Under the pieces are notes generated by a model, which was given only the letters and a program-made list of their open reading frames with translations, was not told the DNA's origin and searched no databases. From Macrocystis pyrifera (taxonomy: Eukaryota > Sar > Phaeophyceae > Laminariales > Laminariaceae), in the NCBI GenBank assembly GCA_031763025.1, contig JASSKH010000010.1, positions 310,001 through 374,000 of the forward strand: DNA of 64,000 nucleotides, in the 5' to 3' direction. Below are positions 31,837 through 42,317 of this stretch, in pieces; position 1 is the stretch's first letter, and each line of letters begins with the position of its first letter. Made by a program: the position numbers and the translations under genes.

Positions 31837-32559
31837 TTATGCTGTCGCCGTGGGGGCGGATGTCTCGGGCAAGCAAATAATAAATGACGAGGGCGAAGGG
31901 CAGAGCAGAGCAGAGCGGACGGAGGGGCGAGGGGCGAGGGGCGAGGGGCGAGGAGCGATTGGCAGGGGGGTAAGGATATACCTAATGTATGCGTATTGCG
32001 TACGAATACCTTTTATTTTTGCCCTTGAAGGGGGGGGCAGAAAGGGGCTGCTACGGGCGAGGGAAGTAGCGCCTCGAAGGCGGAGGCACTGTGGGATGGA
32101 GAAAGGCGGGACCGTGGGTTTGTTAGTTTTTTTTTTGTTTTCACCCATTCGTGGCTGTCTGCGTATGGTGTGTGTGAGTGCTTGTTTTTCTATAGCGGTG
32201 GAGTCGGTATTGTATGAGCAGGAGTTGGTTATTTTGTTCTTGGGCGTGGGACAATATATTGGAATGCATGTAGTGTACCAGTACCTGGTATTTGTTTGTG
32301 TCATGGGGCGCAACAGTTGATAGACTACTACTGCTGCCTTACTGTAGATAACCCCAGAGGTGCAGAGACCAAAAGCAACGATTGACAATTCTGCGAGATG
32401 CCGTTCGTTCGTGCTCACATTCCGTGCCGGGCGAACCCAGCCGTTCAAGCGCGGGCGCGAAGGCAATGCAACGAAAGGATAACTTGAACAAACAAGGCAT
32501 CTCGAAAAAGGGGCACGGAAACGTTTTTTCCTTACATACCTGGTATATCTCTCAATCAT
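31837..32559 (-). CDS. Longest non-repeat ORF of the spacer, 240 codons, doubtful
   Basis: Minus-strand frame ending at 31837. The right part (QLLRPMTQTNTRYWYTTCIP) spans two TACCTGGTA-type motifs, and the left part is a proline-rich translation of the GGGGCGA microsatellite. There is no domain and no splice context, and the plus strand is also open for 156 codons. It is reported only because of its length. Confidence 0.18.
   Translation of the reverse strand: MIERYTRYVRKKRFRAPFSRCLVCSSYPFVALPSRPRLNGWVRPARNVSTNERHLAELSIVAFGLCTSGVIYSKAAVVVYQLLRPMTQTNTRYWYTTCIPIYCPTPKNKITNSCSYNTDSTAIEKQALTHTIRRQPRMGENKKKTNKPTVPPFSIPQCLRLRGATSLARSSPFLPPPSRAKIKGIRTQYAYIRYILTPLPIAPRPSPLAPRPSVRSALLCPSPSSFIICLPETSAPTATA
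31918..31957 (+). repeat. GGGGCGA microsatellite
   Basis: Four to five tandem 7-bp GGGGCGA units, preceded by AGAGC repeats. Confidence 0.9.
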
Positions 32560-33054
32560 CTCTGGGCAACTACGAACGCCTTTAGTTCACCCCCCGCTTG
32601 GTGTTGCAGTAATGGTGGCCCTTGTACAAGCACAAATAGCTGTGCCTCGCCAGTACCAGCAGTAGACCTCATGTCGATTTCTGTCGGCCTACATGCCTCT
32701 GCCGATGTTTGCCATGTGCACCGCGCCGCACGTGATCTTCACCACTCCGGACGTAAATATAGGGTCGTTTGGGGTTTTGATATGAAGACCCAAAGGTTCC
32801 TTGCATTTCCGTCTAAAGGGGTACACTTTTGGATGGAATCATTTTTTTCCCAGTGTTCAGGGTTTTTCGTGGACACAAAATCTGACCCCCCCGCCCGCCC
32901 CCTGCGTACGTTATGTTTACCCCCCTTGTCTACAGCCACTGAGACCCTCCGCTCCGCCTCGAAACAGATGCACAGTCATGGTCAAAATACTCAGGCAAGC
33001 AACAAATGAGTACGCCCCCCCTCGCCCCCCTACCCCCCCCAAGTATGCTGGAGT

Positions 33055-33489
33055 TCAAGGTTGCCAATTTAGATGATCCGTAGTTTGGTACTTCTGAGAA
33101 GTCAACTCTATGCTGCCTAGTTCTGGTCGTACTTTTTTTCGGATGACAAAATTCGTTGCTGGTTCATTGAAATCAGTGTTTTCTTGCTCTTCACTTAAAC
33201 GTGTGTTTTTTTTTAATGCCCCCGTTGACACTGTATTTGTCGCATTTTTGGTTTCGATATGCCTATATTCTTGACCATTAAGGGCATGGGCGTAGCCGCA
33301 GGCGGGTTTTGGCGAAGACCCCTTTTTAAGTATGCAGTATACGGAGTGCTGCTGCCAAAGCTGGTTTGATTGATTTGTGTTGCCATACTGCTGTAGCTGC
33401 AGCTGCTTTGCTGCTTTGCTGCTGCTATCCATCATTGTACACCTACCACCCGAGGTGCTCTTCACGCAAACAACAGTACTGACTGTCAA
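33055..33489 (-). CDS. Possible ORF or TE fragment, 144 codons
   Basis: Minus-strand frame, first codon GTG, with KAAKQLQLQQYGNTNQSNQL, then KKGSSPKPACGYAHALNGQE, then a polar tail (RLSEEQENTDFNEPATNF). The middle contains CAAAACCCGCCTGCGGCTAC. A similar CGGCTCCGCGCATGCCC sequence, also on the minus strand, lies at 33598-33615, so part of this may belong to a dispersed repeat. Function unknown. Confidence 0.2.
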   Translation of the reverse strand: MTVSTVVCVKSTSGGRCTMMDSSSKAAKQLQLQQYGNTNQSNQLWQQHSVYCILKKGSSPKPACGYAHALNGQEYRHIETKNATNTVSTGALKKNTRLSEEQENTDFNEPATNFVIRKKVRPELGSIELTSQKYQTTDHLNWQP

Positions 33490-33750
33490 TTTTAATATCT
33501 TACAGACGAAATTGCTCTAGTGCAACACCCCTTGGCAGTGCAGTCGTTTTGGTGAAGGCTCGGCTTACCTTAGACAAAAATCTCTCACAGCAACTACGGG
33601 CATGCGCGGAGCCGCAGACGGGCATCAGCCCGCCGAGGCGAAGCCCTCCTATCTATTGTGATACCTGATACCTGGTATAATATATTAGACCTGGGAGGCA
33701 TGCATTTGCCGGGGGTGTCTAATTTTAAGGTACCAACTAAAGATCTTAAG

Positions 33751-34006
33751 CTAACGGCCGCTCGCACGGGCCCTCGCGGCGGCGGCGCCGCCGGCAAGGC
33801 GGCCGACGGTCCCGGGAGGTCGGAGGTCAGAGAGCACGCACCCCAAGGAATCTCGCCAAAAAACAGACCTCTTGTGGCGAGCACGCGTCACGCAGCGTGC
33901 CAAATCATTGACGGGGCAGGATTTTGAGCAGACTCCGTCGTAGATTCCGACGTCGAGGCCGAGCGCGGGCGCGTGAGGTGCCGAGCGGGTGAATCCGCAG
34001 AGCCTG
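33751..34006 (-). CDS. Candidate C-terminal exon, cysteine-containing
   Basis: The minus-strand acceptor GTGTGCCCCTGCCTCAG precedes the frame RLCGFTRSAPHAPALGLDVG, IYDGVCSKSCPVNDLARCVT, RARHKRSVFWRDSLGCVL, then SDLRPPGTVGRLAGGAAAAR and TAG at 33751. GC-rich third positions, a strong acceptor and a sensible basic/Ala-rich tail support it. An alternative frame at the same acceptor is open for only 33 codons. No family is recognised, and upstream exons were not found. Confidence 0.42.
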
Positions 34007-34099
34007 CTGAGGCAGGGGCACACCACGGCGAAAAAAACGCGCGGGAAGGCGGTCCGTCGCGGGAGAGACCTGCGAAACAGATAAATGTCGGCTGCGCCT

Positions 34100-35600
34100 G
34101 AAGACTATCATAGGTATGCTTGTGTGTACGTACGCACCGATCTCACAGGAAAAACGGGAAAAAAAAAAAAACGAATACGCCGCGCGCAGTGTTGTTGAGT
34201 TGTGACCTTCAAAATCCGTGGCGGCATGGCGTTGAACGCCGAATACGTGTCACTCACTTTCGCAAAAGCTTGATTGAGCGAAATTTACTAATATTTTTGT
34301 AGCTCTCGTCCTCTACTCGCAACCACCCCAGACCACGGCGAGGTATTTCGTATCGGCCCCCTCGCTACGTCCGTCTAGCAGCTGGCGCAAGCGAAAAACG
34401 CAGTTATATGCGCAACACCGACTCTGCTAAACATGTATTAATAATATACGAAGTAGAAGTTATTCCTCTCTGCCGACCTTCTGCTCTACGGATCATTGGA
34501 GGTCATGATGAGACTCCGCTCGGAGACATCAAGAAGGCCGCCTAAATGTACGCCCCCCCCCTCTCCCACCCCCGCTCCCCACCCCCCGTCCCCGTTCAAT
34601 CCTCTATTGGTATTGCCATCCATGCCGATTTTTCCACGGAACAAAACTGAACGTACGACACGAGGCGGGTGTGTCCTTCAAGTTTCCCTCTCGTTGAATC
34701 TATAAAAATTACAAAAGGGCGATTTCCCCTTATTCCGATGTTGATATTTAAGGTGGTGTGCTCTGCTTCTGACACGCGTGTCTGCTACAACTCCCTCTGC
34801 CAACAGGGTACACACACTCACCAAGGAACACCACGAGGCAGTCGGGCACGCGTGCTTAACGTATCTACAGCCGCCTGCTCAACCACACACGACGGCAAGG
34901 TAAACAACACTCTGTTGTGGGCGTAGCCGCTCCTCACGCCCAAAACGCATTCGGCTGCGACTTCCTATACTTGAGAGTTTTAGGGAGGCGGGCCTCGCAA
35001 TGTCGTTAACTACACCCTACTCAATCGTGCTGCAAAATTGCGTTGCCGACCACCCTGTTTAGTTTGTGACCATCACGGCTCTTTGCTCCAAGATCAACCA
35101 ACGCTCAACATCGTCTCGCTAAACCTCACTGTCCGTACAATAGATCGCCAGCACATTCCGAGAGTCGGGTGAGATAGCCAAGCTGCAGACGCAGCGGAAA
35201 ATCTCAGAAATACACAGATACAGCAGCGAGCTGCAATCAAAGTCAGAGCAACCTCCCTACACGTTCACGACAGAGCCGAGCCGCATATCACCCTCTATAC
35301 CTTGTTTGCACCCGAAGTTAATGGGCAACTCCAACCCGAAAAGTGGCGCTTCGACTGGTTTGCTCTACGTACACATTTCTAAAATCGCCACCACCACAAG
35401 ACGACAGCTAGCTAGCGTCAGAACCCACCACCCACGGTAAAATGACGTGAAACGCCTCGACACCGCAAGCGACTTTTGGTCGGGGTGGGGATCACCAGTT
35501 ATTACCACGTGAGAGCGATTGCCGACGGACAGCTCGCCGTCACGCCGTGGCACGCCAGCTTCTTCTCCGGTCTGAAAGATTCCTACGCTGGGTTCCCTTC
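34100..35600. other. Spacer sequence without recognisable genes
   Basis: No ORF or exon with support. It contains an A run (34160-34171), a C-rich tract with TGTACGCCCCCC (34545-34590) like those at 12180 and 33015, and many short CA/AC-rich stretches. Confidence 0.5.
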
Positions 35601-35629
35601 CCTCTTTCGTCGTAGACGCCCGGGGAACG

Positions 35630-35677
35630 ATTGAGAACTTGGCGCTGGTGTCGATTGAGAACTTGGCGCTGGTGTCG
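35630..35677 (+). repeat. Perfect 24-bp tandem duplication
   Basis: ATTGAGAACTTGGCGCTGGT plus GTCG occurs twice head to tail (24 bp, 8 codons: IENLALVS in the plus frame). A plus-strand frame runs through to 35866, but nothing else supports a gene. Confidence 0.95.
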
Positions 35678-36399
35678 GAGCCTCATTCGCAACGACGAGT
35701 CGACTTGCGAAACACAATGTTAAACTGTCGGAAAGAGAGTAGACCAGCTAGCCCTCCACCAGGCGGGCCTTGGCCTCGTACAATAATACGAGCAGTTAAT
35801 CCCTTGCCTCTCGGTCCTGGAAAACACCGCATCATTAAAACTATAAATCTCTGCACTTGCGTCTAAACTTTCCACCTCCGACTCCAGCATCTTAGGGGGA
35901 GGGGGGAGGGACAGGGGGGGGGTCGGAATTCTAGGTTCACAAAAAAATAAACGAAAATCTTAATACAATCACCTGCAAAACAGTTTATGTGGCAAACGCA
36001 GGTACAGGCAGACTATGTTGGCCGGCAGTAATCGGCACTGCCTACCACTATACTGCAGTACTAACGAGCTCTCAACGACTCGCCTTCCGCGATCGTAAAA
36101 CCGCCGTCACGAAACGGCATTACTAAAAGAAGAAGTTCCGGGAATTCGACGTAAGCATCGACGGACAGCTTTTCCCACCTTCAAGGAATTACAGGACAGC
36201 AAGACCGGCGCCCCTCTCGTGATCGTTTCCTGTGCAAGCCCCATGCAGCTACCCCCCGTCGTGCCGCTTCCCTCTATTAATAGGCAACAACGTCAACCAC
36301 ATATTTCTCATTAGCCTTAACGCAGCGCAGCAACGCTTCTCCCGTTCTCCGTGACTCTCCACCCTAACTCTTCCACGATCGTTAACCCCCCCTCCCCCC

Positions 36400-36450
36400 C
36401 GATCGCGACTACGGTCATGCATGACATGAGTACTCTCGCCCTCGCCCCCC
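36400..36450 (-). repeat. Head fragment of the poly(G) module
   Basis: On the minus strand a G-rich tract with GAGAGTACTCATGTCATGCA then TGACCGTAGTCGCGATC matches the start of the modules at 22013 and 22551. Confidence 0.65.
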
Positions 36451-36510
36451 CATTGCGCACATGAGTACGAGTGTAGCGCCTCGGCTCAGAGTCGTCAGCT
36501 ACTTTCGCCC

Positions 36511-36511
36511 G

Positions 36512-36578
<67 letters not shown>

Positions 36579-36583
36579 TTCAG
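36511..36583 (+). repeat. CT microsatellite ending in a splice acceptor
   Basis: About 30 CT units with two TTCT interruptions, ending CTTTCTTTCAG. As an RNA it would be an extreme polypyrimidine tract directly before the exon at 36584. Confidence 0.95.
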
Positions 36584-36893
36584 ACACATCATCTGTACGG
36601 ATGGAGGGACCTCTATCGGAGGTATGAAACGTACCGCTTCGGGAACCTACTACTACTTCGTGCACCCCTGGCACCTGCTTTCCTGTCTCGCAGCGGTCCT
36701 TGTTCTGGTCGGCAAGAGATTTCTCCCCTACGTTGGAGACGGCGGGTTGTTCCTTCCCAGGGCGATTTTAGCGGCGCTCGACATCGGTGCGAGGGTGTTG
36801 ATCAACTGGGGGGGCGAGTCCCCTCAGTTTCCAGAGTGGGTCCCGACCTCGCCGAAGCAATCTTCCAGGGCTGGTCTGGATCCACCAAGCACG
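36584..36893 (+). CDS. Candidate internal exon, two open frames
   Basis: 310 nt between TTTCTTTCAG and an ACG/GTGAGG donor. With one leading base: HIICTDGGTSIGGMKRTASG, TYYYFVHPWHLLSCLAAVLV, LVGKRFLPYVGDGGLFLPRA, ILAALDIGARVLINWGGESP, ending PPST in phase 0. This frame has a hydrophobic stretch that could enter a membrane. Without the leading base: THHLYGWRDLYRRYETYRFG, NLLLLRAPLAPAFLSR and onward, also fully open, through GPDLAEAIFQGWSGSTKH. I cannot choose between them. The borders are the best plus-strand splice pair in the spacer. No family is recognised. Confidence 0.45.
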
Positions 36894-37560
36894 GTGAGGG
36901 CAGATCGAAGGAAATAAAAGCAAGCGTTATGTAGTGCTCGGGGGGGGGCATGCGCGCCGTCAGCATTGATTAGGAATGCCACTGACAACCCGTCTTCCCC
37001 ATGCGACCACCAAGGGTCGCTCGCAGTTGGATGGTGGATGCCTCCCGCCAACAAACCCCGATGGCGGATGGGTATGATAGCCGTGGCTCGTGTAAAATTC
37101 CTGCTCTTGCGACTGAGGAGTAGTACAGCATCGACACCCAATCTGCTGATAGCGCACCCCGTGTACGGCAGCCTGAACATTGGTTCATCGCGAGAAACCC
37201 ACGCACTGTTAGCCAAAATGCGACTAACGTGACCCCCCTTCTTCCGGTACGTATCAACATTTTGAAACGTATGTAGCCCGACCCGAAGATTAGATCTTTG
37301 GGATGACGCATCGGGTAATTATATTAGGCACGAAATCCTCCCTGCTTGCTGGGCACTTACTGGTGACAAACGCTCCTGGCCACAGTCTTTTCTCGACCAT
37401 ACGTTGTGATCGACGTTGGTACACGCTGGTATACTCCCGTACGCTTCTTCCGAACAAGCGCTGTAATTTATGCGTCTGCTTGGTTGTCCTCTGCTCGCAA
37501 ACGCTGCGCATGCGATGTATTCTAAGCGTTTTTACCTCCTTAGGTGTTATGTTTGCTTTG
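36894..37560. other. Spacer sequence between the exon and the array relic
   Basis: Several frames are open on both strands around 36960-37230 (for example minus MFRLPYTGCAISRLGVDAVL; plus ARVKFLLLRLRSSTASTPNL) but without a convincing splice pair. A following exon of the gene at 36584 could lie here. Confidence 0.4.
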
Positions 37561-37569
37561 GGGCTTTGT

Positions 37570-38700
37570 AGTGGCGATGCTCACAATCACGCACGTATTG
37601 GTCAAGAGCAGGCGTAATCTACAGGGATATTTTACACATCTATTACAGCAATCGGGGCTATGCATTAGCATCAACACCGAGTTTTGGTTCAAGAAAAACG
37701 AGGTGTCATCCATCGACTCACCGAGCGAAACCAACAGGTCGTGGTAAATGCCCATTGTTGGGAATGGGAAGTTGGGCATGTACGCTCGGCGGATTCTGTT
37801 GTTGACCAGCAACCCTCCTCCCCCCCCTGCCCCCCCCCTCCCGCCCCTCCACCTCCCACTCCTCCCCCCGCCCGTCCCCCCCCTCCTCCCCGGCCGCTGA
37901 TGGCACCACCCCCCCGTGTCCGTTCCTCGTCGCGAGTACACCGTCGGCAGAAGACAACATGCCCCCCAGTCGGTCCTGGACCATGCAGATGTTCACGTGA
38001 GCAAGATCGAATCATCAGACGATAAAGAACTTTCCAACGGAGCACTATATGCTACAGTAGGCACGGGTAGCAGGCGTGAGCAGTGCCTTATGTCGTTGGT
38101 CTAGGATTTACACCTTACGGCCACGCATGGAACGTAGCAAATACCAAATCACCACCTAAGCGCAAATCACAGGGTGTTTAACCGCACAGGAGATATCTCG
38201 ATAGAGATTAATAGGGCGCGGAAACGAGCACGGCAACGGCAACGGCATCAGACCCAAAGCAACAAAGCCTACCTGCAACACAACTCAGAACTCGAATTCC
38301 AACACGGCCCTTCGATAAAGCTGCAGTTACTGCATGCGAGGCACGTCATCCCCCGTAGATGTGCAAGTGCGCTAAGCTAAGAAGGCGTACCACATTAAGC
38401 AGTGCGAAAGTACGTTGGAGAAAATGCCTCTTCGTAGAGGGGTGCGTGAGAGTTCCACTATATATATACATCTATTGACGTTCGCCTGTCTGTATATATC
38501 ATACGTGAGTCGGTTCGTGGATTATTTATCCAGCGGGACACGTTTTACGTTAGTTCGAGATCTGTGGAGTACCCATTCAACCAAAATATATACAGATTCT
38601 ACAAAAAAAATAGGAGAGTGAGAACAAGCTCCCTGTCTTGGTTTCATGTTGTATTGGCGTCGTTGCTGGTTCGGGCGGGATATGTTGCCGTGCCTGCACC
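37570..38700 (+). repeat. Isolated, highly diverged relic of the array unit (D)
   Basis: A lone unit lies about 1.8 kb left of the copy B array, in otherwise unique spacer. It aligns to the array unit from the CGTATTGGTC block through the C-tract (37816-37900), the GATGTTCACGTGAGC block, the AGGAGATATCTCG block and the 99-bp block (38273-38371). The CCCAT microsatellite end is not recognisable. Divergence is far greater than between array units. It is useful as an outgroup for asking which frames were conserved. Confidence 0.88.
38273..38371 (-). CDS. Candidate 99-nt exon in relic D
   Basis: Diverged equivalent of 829-927: LAHLRGMTCLACSN, then SFIEGPCWNS, then ELCC, bounded by GCTTAG and GTAGG. 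It keeps exactly 99 nt and the same phase despite about 14 substitutions. The neighbouring glycine-rich block in D (37722-37996) is out of frame, and its acceptor AG is changed to AC, so D as a whole is probably a decayed copy. Confidence 0.3.
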
Positions 38701-39310
38701 AAATGCCGTATTACTCTGCATATGTTGAGACACCTCCTGCGTCCGTCAGAACAAAACAAAGCTATAAACACCCCTATGTGCTTTCCTTCGCCTTCATCCG
38801 CGCTGTGATATCAAACCTCACGATTATGTTACGCTGGGCCTTTCCCCTCCGTTGCCCCCCTCCCCCCTTCCCTCCCCACCTCCCTTCTCGCAGACTTCCC
38901 GGCGACTATCCCTTGAACCCCACGAGTTCACGACCTCTACCTGAATGATGAGCGAAATACCGATGGCATCCTCACGCAGATATGACTTGCCAAACGCGCT
39001 TCGCGACTTCGACGGCTCCTACCTCTTCGTCGTTTTAATATTTCGACCCTGATTTCCTGTTTGTGCTCGGCTAATCATACAAACTACCGCTGGATGGGCG
39101 TAACATGCTGGGAAACGAACCATAAATCCTCTGGCGTCAATAATAGAACACCAAGCCACCAAGTTAAATCGGTTCGTGGCTAAGCCAGCGCGAATGCCAA
39201 TTGTTTTGAATGACTGGCCTTCGCGGTCGCCGACATCAATCAGTCCATCAGGGGCGAGTAAGACTATACATGTTGTCGTGCATGCGTTCAGCGTTGTTTG
39301 TACAATACTT
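38700..39310. other. Spacer sequence, no gene seen
   Basis: Contains a C-rich tract (38840-38880); otherwise anonymous. Confidence 0.5.
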
Positions 39311-39316
39311 GCTCAC

Positions 39317-39646
39317 CCCTAGGCACGGTCCAGCCTGCCCGATGCCCGCCCCAGCGGCGAGCGATGCTCCCTCTGTCCACACCGTAACTCTGGCACCCCG
39401 GATAGCGCCGCCGCTGACGCCACCGATGGCACGGTCGCTGAAGGCCTGTCCGAACGGAGAGCACCCCGCTGCCAAGAAGGGGGCTTCAGGCGCTAGGCAC
39501 GCGTGCAAGCCCCAGTGCGGGGTGGCCAGGAATCCCCTCGCCATATCGCACAGGCTCCGGGCGACCGACGAGGAGGGGGTGGACTGCGCGAGAGACAGTA
39601 TGTCCAGCGGGTCGTTGTTGGGCAGGCGGAACAGTACAGAAAGAGA
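39317..39646 (-). CDS. Candidate internal exon, Gly/Ala-rich
   Basis: Minus-strand 330-nt block from CCTCACCTGACAG to a GGG/GTGAGC donor, open for 110 codons: SLSVLFRLPNNDPLDILSLA, QSTPSSSVARSLCDMARGFL, ATPHWGLHACLAPEAPFLAA, GCSPFGQAFSDRAIGGVSGG, AIRGARVTVWTEGASLAAGA, GIGQAGPCLG. TGA lies in frame just before the acceptor, so the frame begins where the splice site predicts. GC-rich third positions. Family not recognised; the glycine/alanine-rich second half could be a loop or membrane-facing region. Confidence 0.5.
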
Positions 39647-39649
39647 CTG

Positions 39650-40464
39650 TCAGGTGAGGATGAAGCCCCGAATAGGTTCGGATGGCGCCTACGAAACTGA
39701 ACAGCTTCCGCGTTGCGTTTTTATGGTTATGCTGGCGGCTTGAACGTCCCCATCGTCTACAGCCGTCTATACCATCACAGCGAACAAGGTCTAATGCTCG
39801 TGTTTGTGAGGTGTCTTATATTCGAAGGGCGGCAACAGCATGAGCAAAGGCTGAAGTCGTTGCAGAAATTAGAGCAAAGCGTCCGACGCATTACTTCAAA
39901 TCGCTATACACCGGTGCTGCAGCCGCTTGCTAGATACCTGGTACCTGGTATGAATTTGTGCCGCAGCGCGTGAGGAGCGGGCGCTCGTGCCGTAGTCTAC
40001 TCCTACGTAGTACCTGATATGTGGTGTCGTTCGCTCTCAACTCGTGGCGACTGCATTTCGATACATTGTTAAAGCAACGTTTTTGGTGTTCTGCGATGCT
40101 CTGTTTCGCTCTCCGAATACAGGATGGGTAATCACACGCTATATTCCTTGCTCGTGTTGATCGCGATAATTGATATCCGTCCCCGATTAACTTGCTCAAG
40201 CTGCTCATAAATCAGTCAAACTCACAACACCTTACGATCGTATTTTAGGTATGAAAAAAGTTGCAATAGTTAGGAAAGCAGTACCATCGCGCCCATCCTT
40301 CCACTATTTTGAGCAATAGTCACCGTTCTTGTTTCTTGCCCAAACTTTGCGCACCGCTGTTCGAAGGCAGAAATCAATTTGGCATCGCTACATCCGTCGA
40401 TCGTTCACTGCAGTGTTCTGTTCGCATATATAGATATTGGGCTGATATCATGTCATCCAAATGT
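39650..40464. other. Spacer sequence up to the array breakpoint
   Basis: No gene supported. It contains two overlapping TACCTGGTA motifs (39935-39950) in a short ATACCTGGTACCTGGTAT stretch. It ends abruptly at truncated array unit B0. Confidence 0.5.
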
Positions 40465-40746
40465 GAAAGTAGTAACAACAGCAGCGGCGGCTCAATCCCA
40501 CCCCATCCCATCCCATCCCATCCCATCTGCTCTACCGACCGAGTATACCTGAGGCGGCTTCCGCAGGACAACAGTCCTGTACCGCTGGTGGCGTCTTCCA
40601 CAGCCGAAGGCGGAGGCACCATCGCGGCGAGGGCAGCGACCGGGTTTCCTGGTGTCAGCAGTGGGCACACGATTGGTGAGTGGCAACAGGGGGCTGAGAC
40701 ACTACAGCGGTCGGCACACGATGGTGAGCGTCGATCAGGGTGCTAA
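40465..40746 (+). repeat. Truncated array unit B0
   Basis: Only the last part of a unit, starting just before its CCCAT microsatellite (about 40497-40527). It marks the left breakpoint of the array, and of copy B, against unique sequence. Confidence 0.9.
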
Positions 40747-42317
40747 TGAACACAAGCATGGCGGGTGGAAGACGTCACTCAACGAGTTCGACTGAACGCG
40801 ACATTCCACGGAGAAACGTTTCTTGAAAGTGAGGCAGGAAGCAGATCAGATGATCTCGTCTCATAATAGTGTCAATGCTTAAAGTCGTGCGCGTATTGGT
40901 CCAGAGATGGCGCAACCTACAGGGACACTTCACACAGATACTACAGAAATAATTTGGGCTTCGTTTTCACATCACAAACCGCGCTCTTGGTCAAGAAAAA
41001 CCAGATGTCATCCATCAACTCACCGAACGAAGCCAATAGGCCCCGGTAGATGCCCAGCGGTGGAAGCGAGATGCCCAGGGTGTACGTGCCTCCACCGCAG
41101 ATCCTGCGCACGTCCACACTCGCCCTCCCCCCTCCAGTCCCTCCCGCCCACCCCTCCCGCCCCGCCCCCCCCCCCCCACTCCTCCCCCACCTCCCGCCCC
41201 ACCTCCCCGGCCGCTGATGGCACCACCCCCGCGTCCGTTCCTCATCGCGAAGATGCCATCGGCAGAAGGGCGGACAGATACGCCCCTCGGGACCATGCTG
41301 ATGTTCACCTGAGCGAGATCAAGTCACCAGACGATAAGGCACCCCCCCAGCCGAGCACTACACGCTACAGAAGGCACGGGTAGCAGGCGTAAGCACTACC
41401 TCATGTCGTTGGTCCAGGATTACGCTTTACGGCCGCTACTGGAACGCAGTAAATACAATACCATTTGAGCAAGCATAGGGTGTTTATCCGCTCAGGAGAT
41501 ATCTCGGAAGACATTGGTAGGGCATGGTCTCAAGCACGGGAACGGCAACGGCATCAGACCCAAAGAAATCAATCCTACCTGCAACACAACTCAAAAACCG
41601 AATTCCAACACGGCCCTTCGACGAAACTACGGTTACTACTGGCGAGGCACGTCACGCTTCGGAGATGTGCAAGTGTGCTGAGCCAAGAAGGCGTATCACT
41701 ATAAGCAGTGCTAACGTTCGTTGGCAAAAGCTCCTCTTCGTAGAGGGGTGCGTGAGAGCTTCACTATATATCTATTGACATTCGCCTGTTTGTTTGTGTA
41801 CGTGGTATGTCATACCTACGCTGGTTTGTGGGTATTGCATCTGGCGGGACATGCTTAACGTCGGTTCGAGATTTGAGAAATACCGATTCAACCAAATATT
41901 ACGGATTCTACAAAAGCGGGAGAGAGCGAGGGAGAGCCCCCTGTCCTAGCCTCGTGTTTCATTGGCACCGTTGCTGGTGCGGGTGGGATGGGTAGCCATG
42001 TCCGTATCAAAGCCCAATTCATTTATCAAGACGAGAAAGTAGTAACAACAGCAGCGGCGGCTCAATCCCATCCCATCCCATCCCATCCCATCCCATCTGC
42101 TCTACCGACCGAGTATACCTGGGGCGGCTTCCGCAGGACAACAGTCCTGTACCGGCTGGTGGCGTCTTCCACAGCCGAAGGCGGAGGCACCATCGCGGCG
42201 AGGGCAGCGACCGGGTTTCCTGGTGTCAGCAGTGGGCACACGATTGGTGAGTGGCAACAGGGGGCTGAGACACTACAGCGGTCGGCACACGATGGTGAGC
42301 GTCGATCAGGGTGCTAA
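40747..42317 (+). repeat. 1.57-kb tandem array unit B1
   Basis: First full unit in copy B (1571 bp). The C-tract block 41024-41308 is 285 bp, so the minus-strand glycine-rich frame is out of phase with its downstream half. The 99-bp block lies at 41579-41677 and the CCCAT run at about 42066-42097. Confidence 0.95.
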
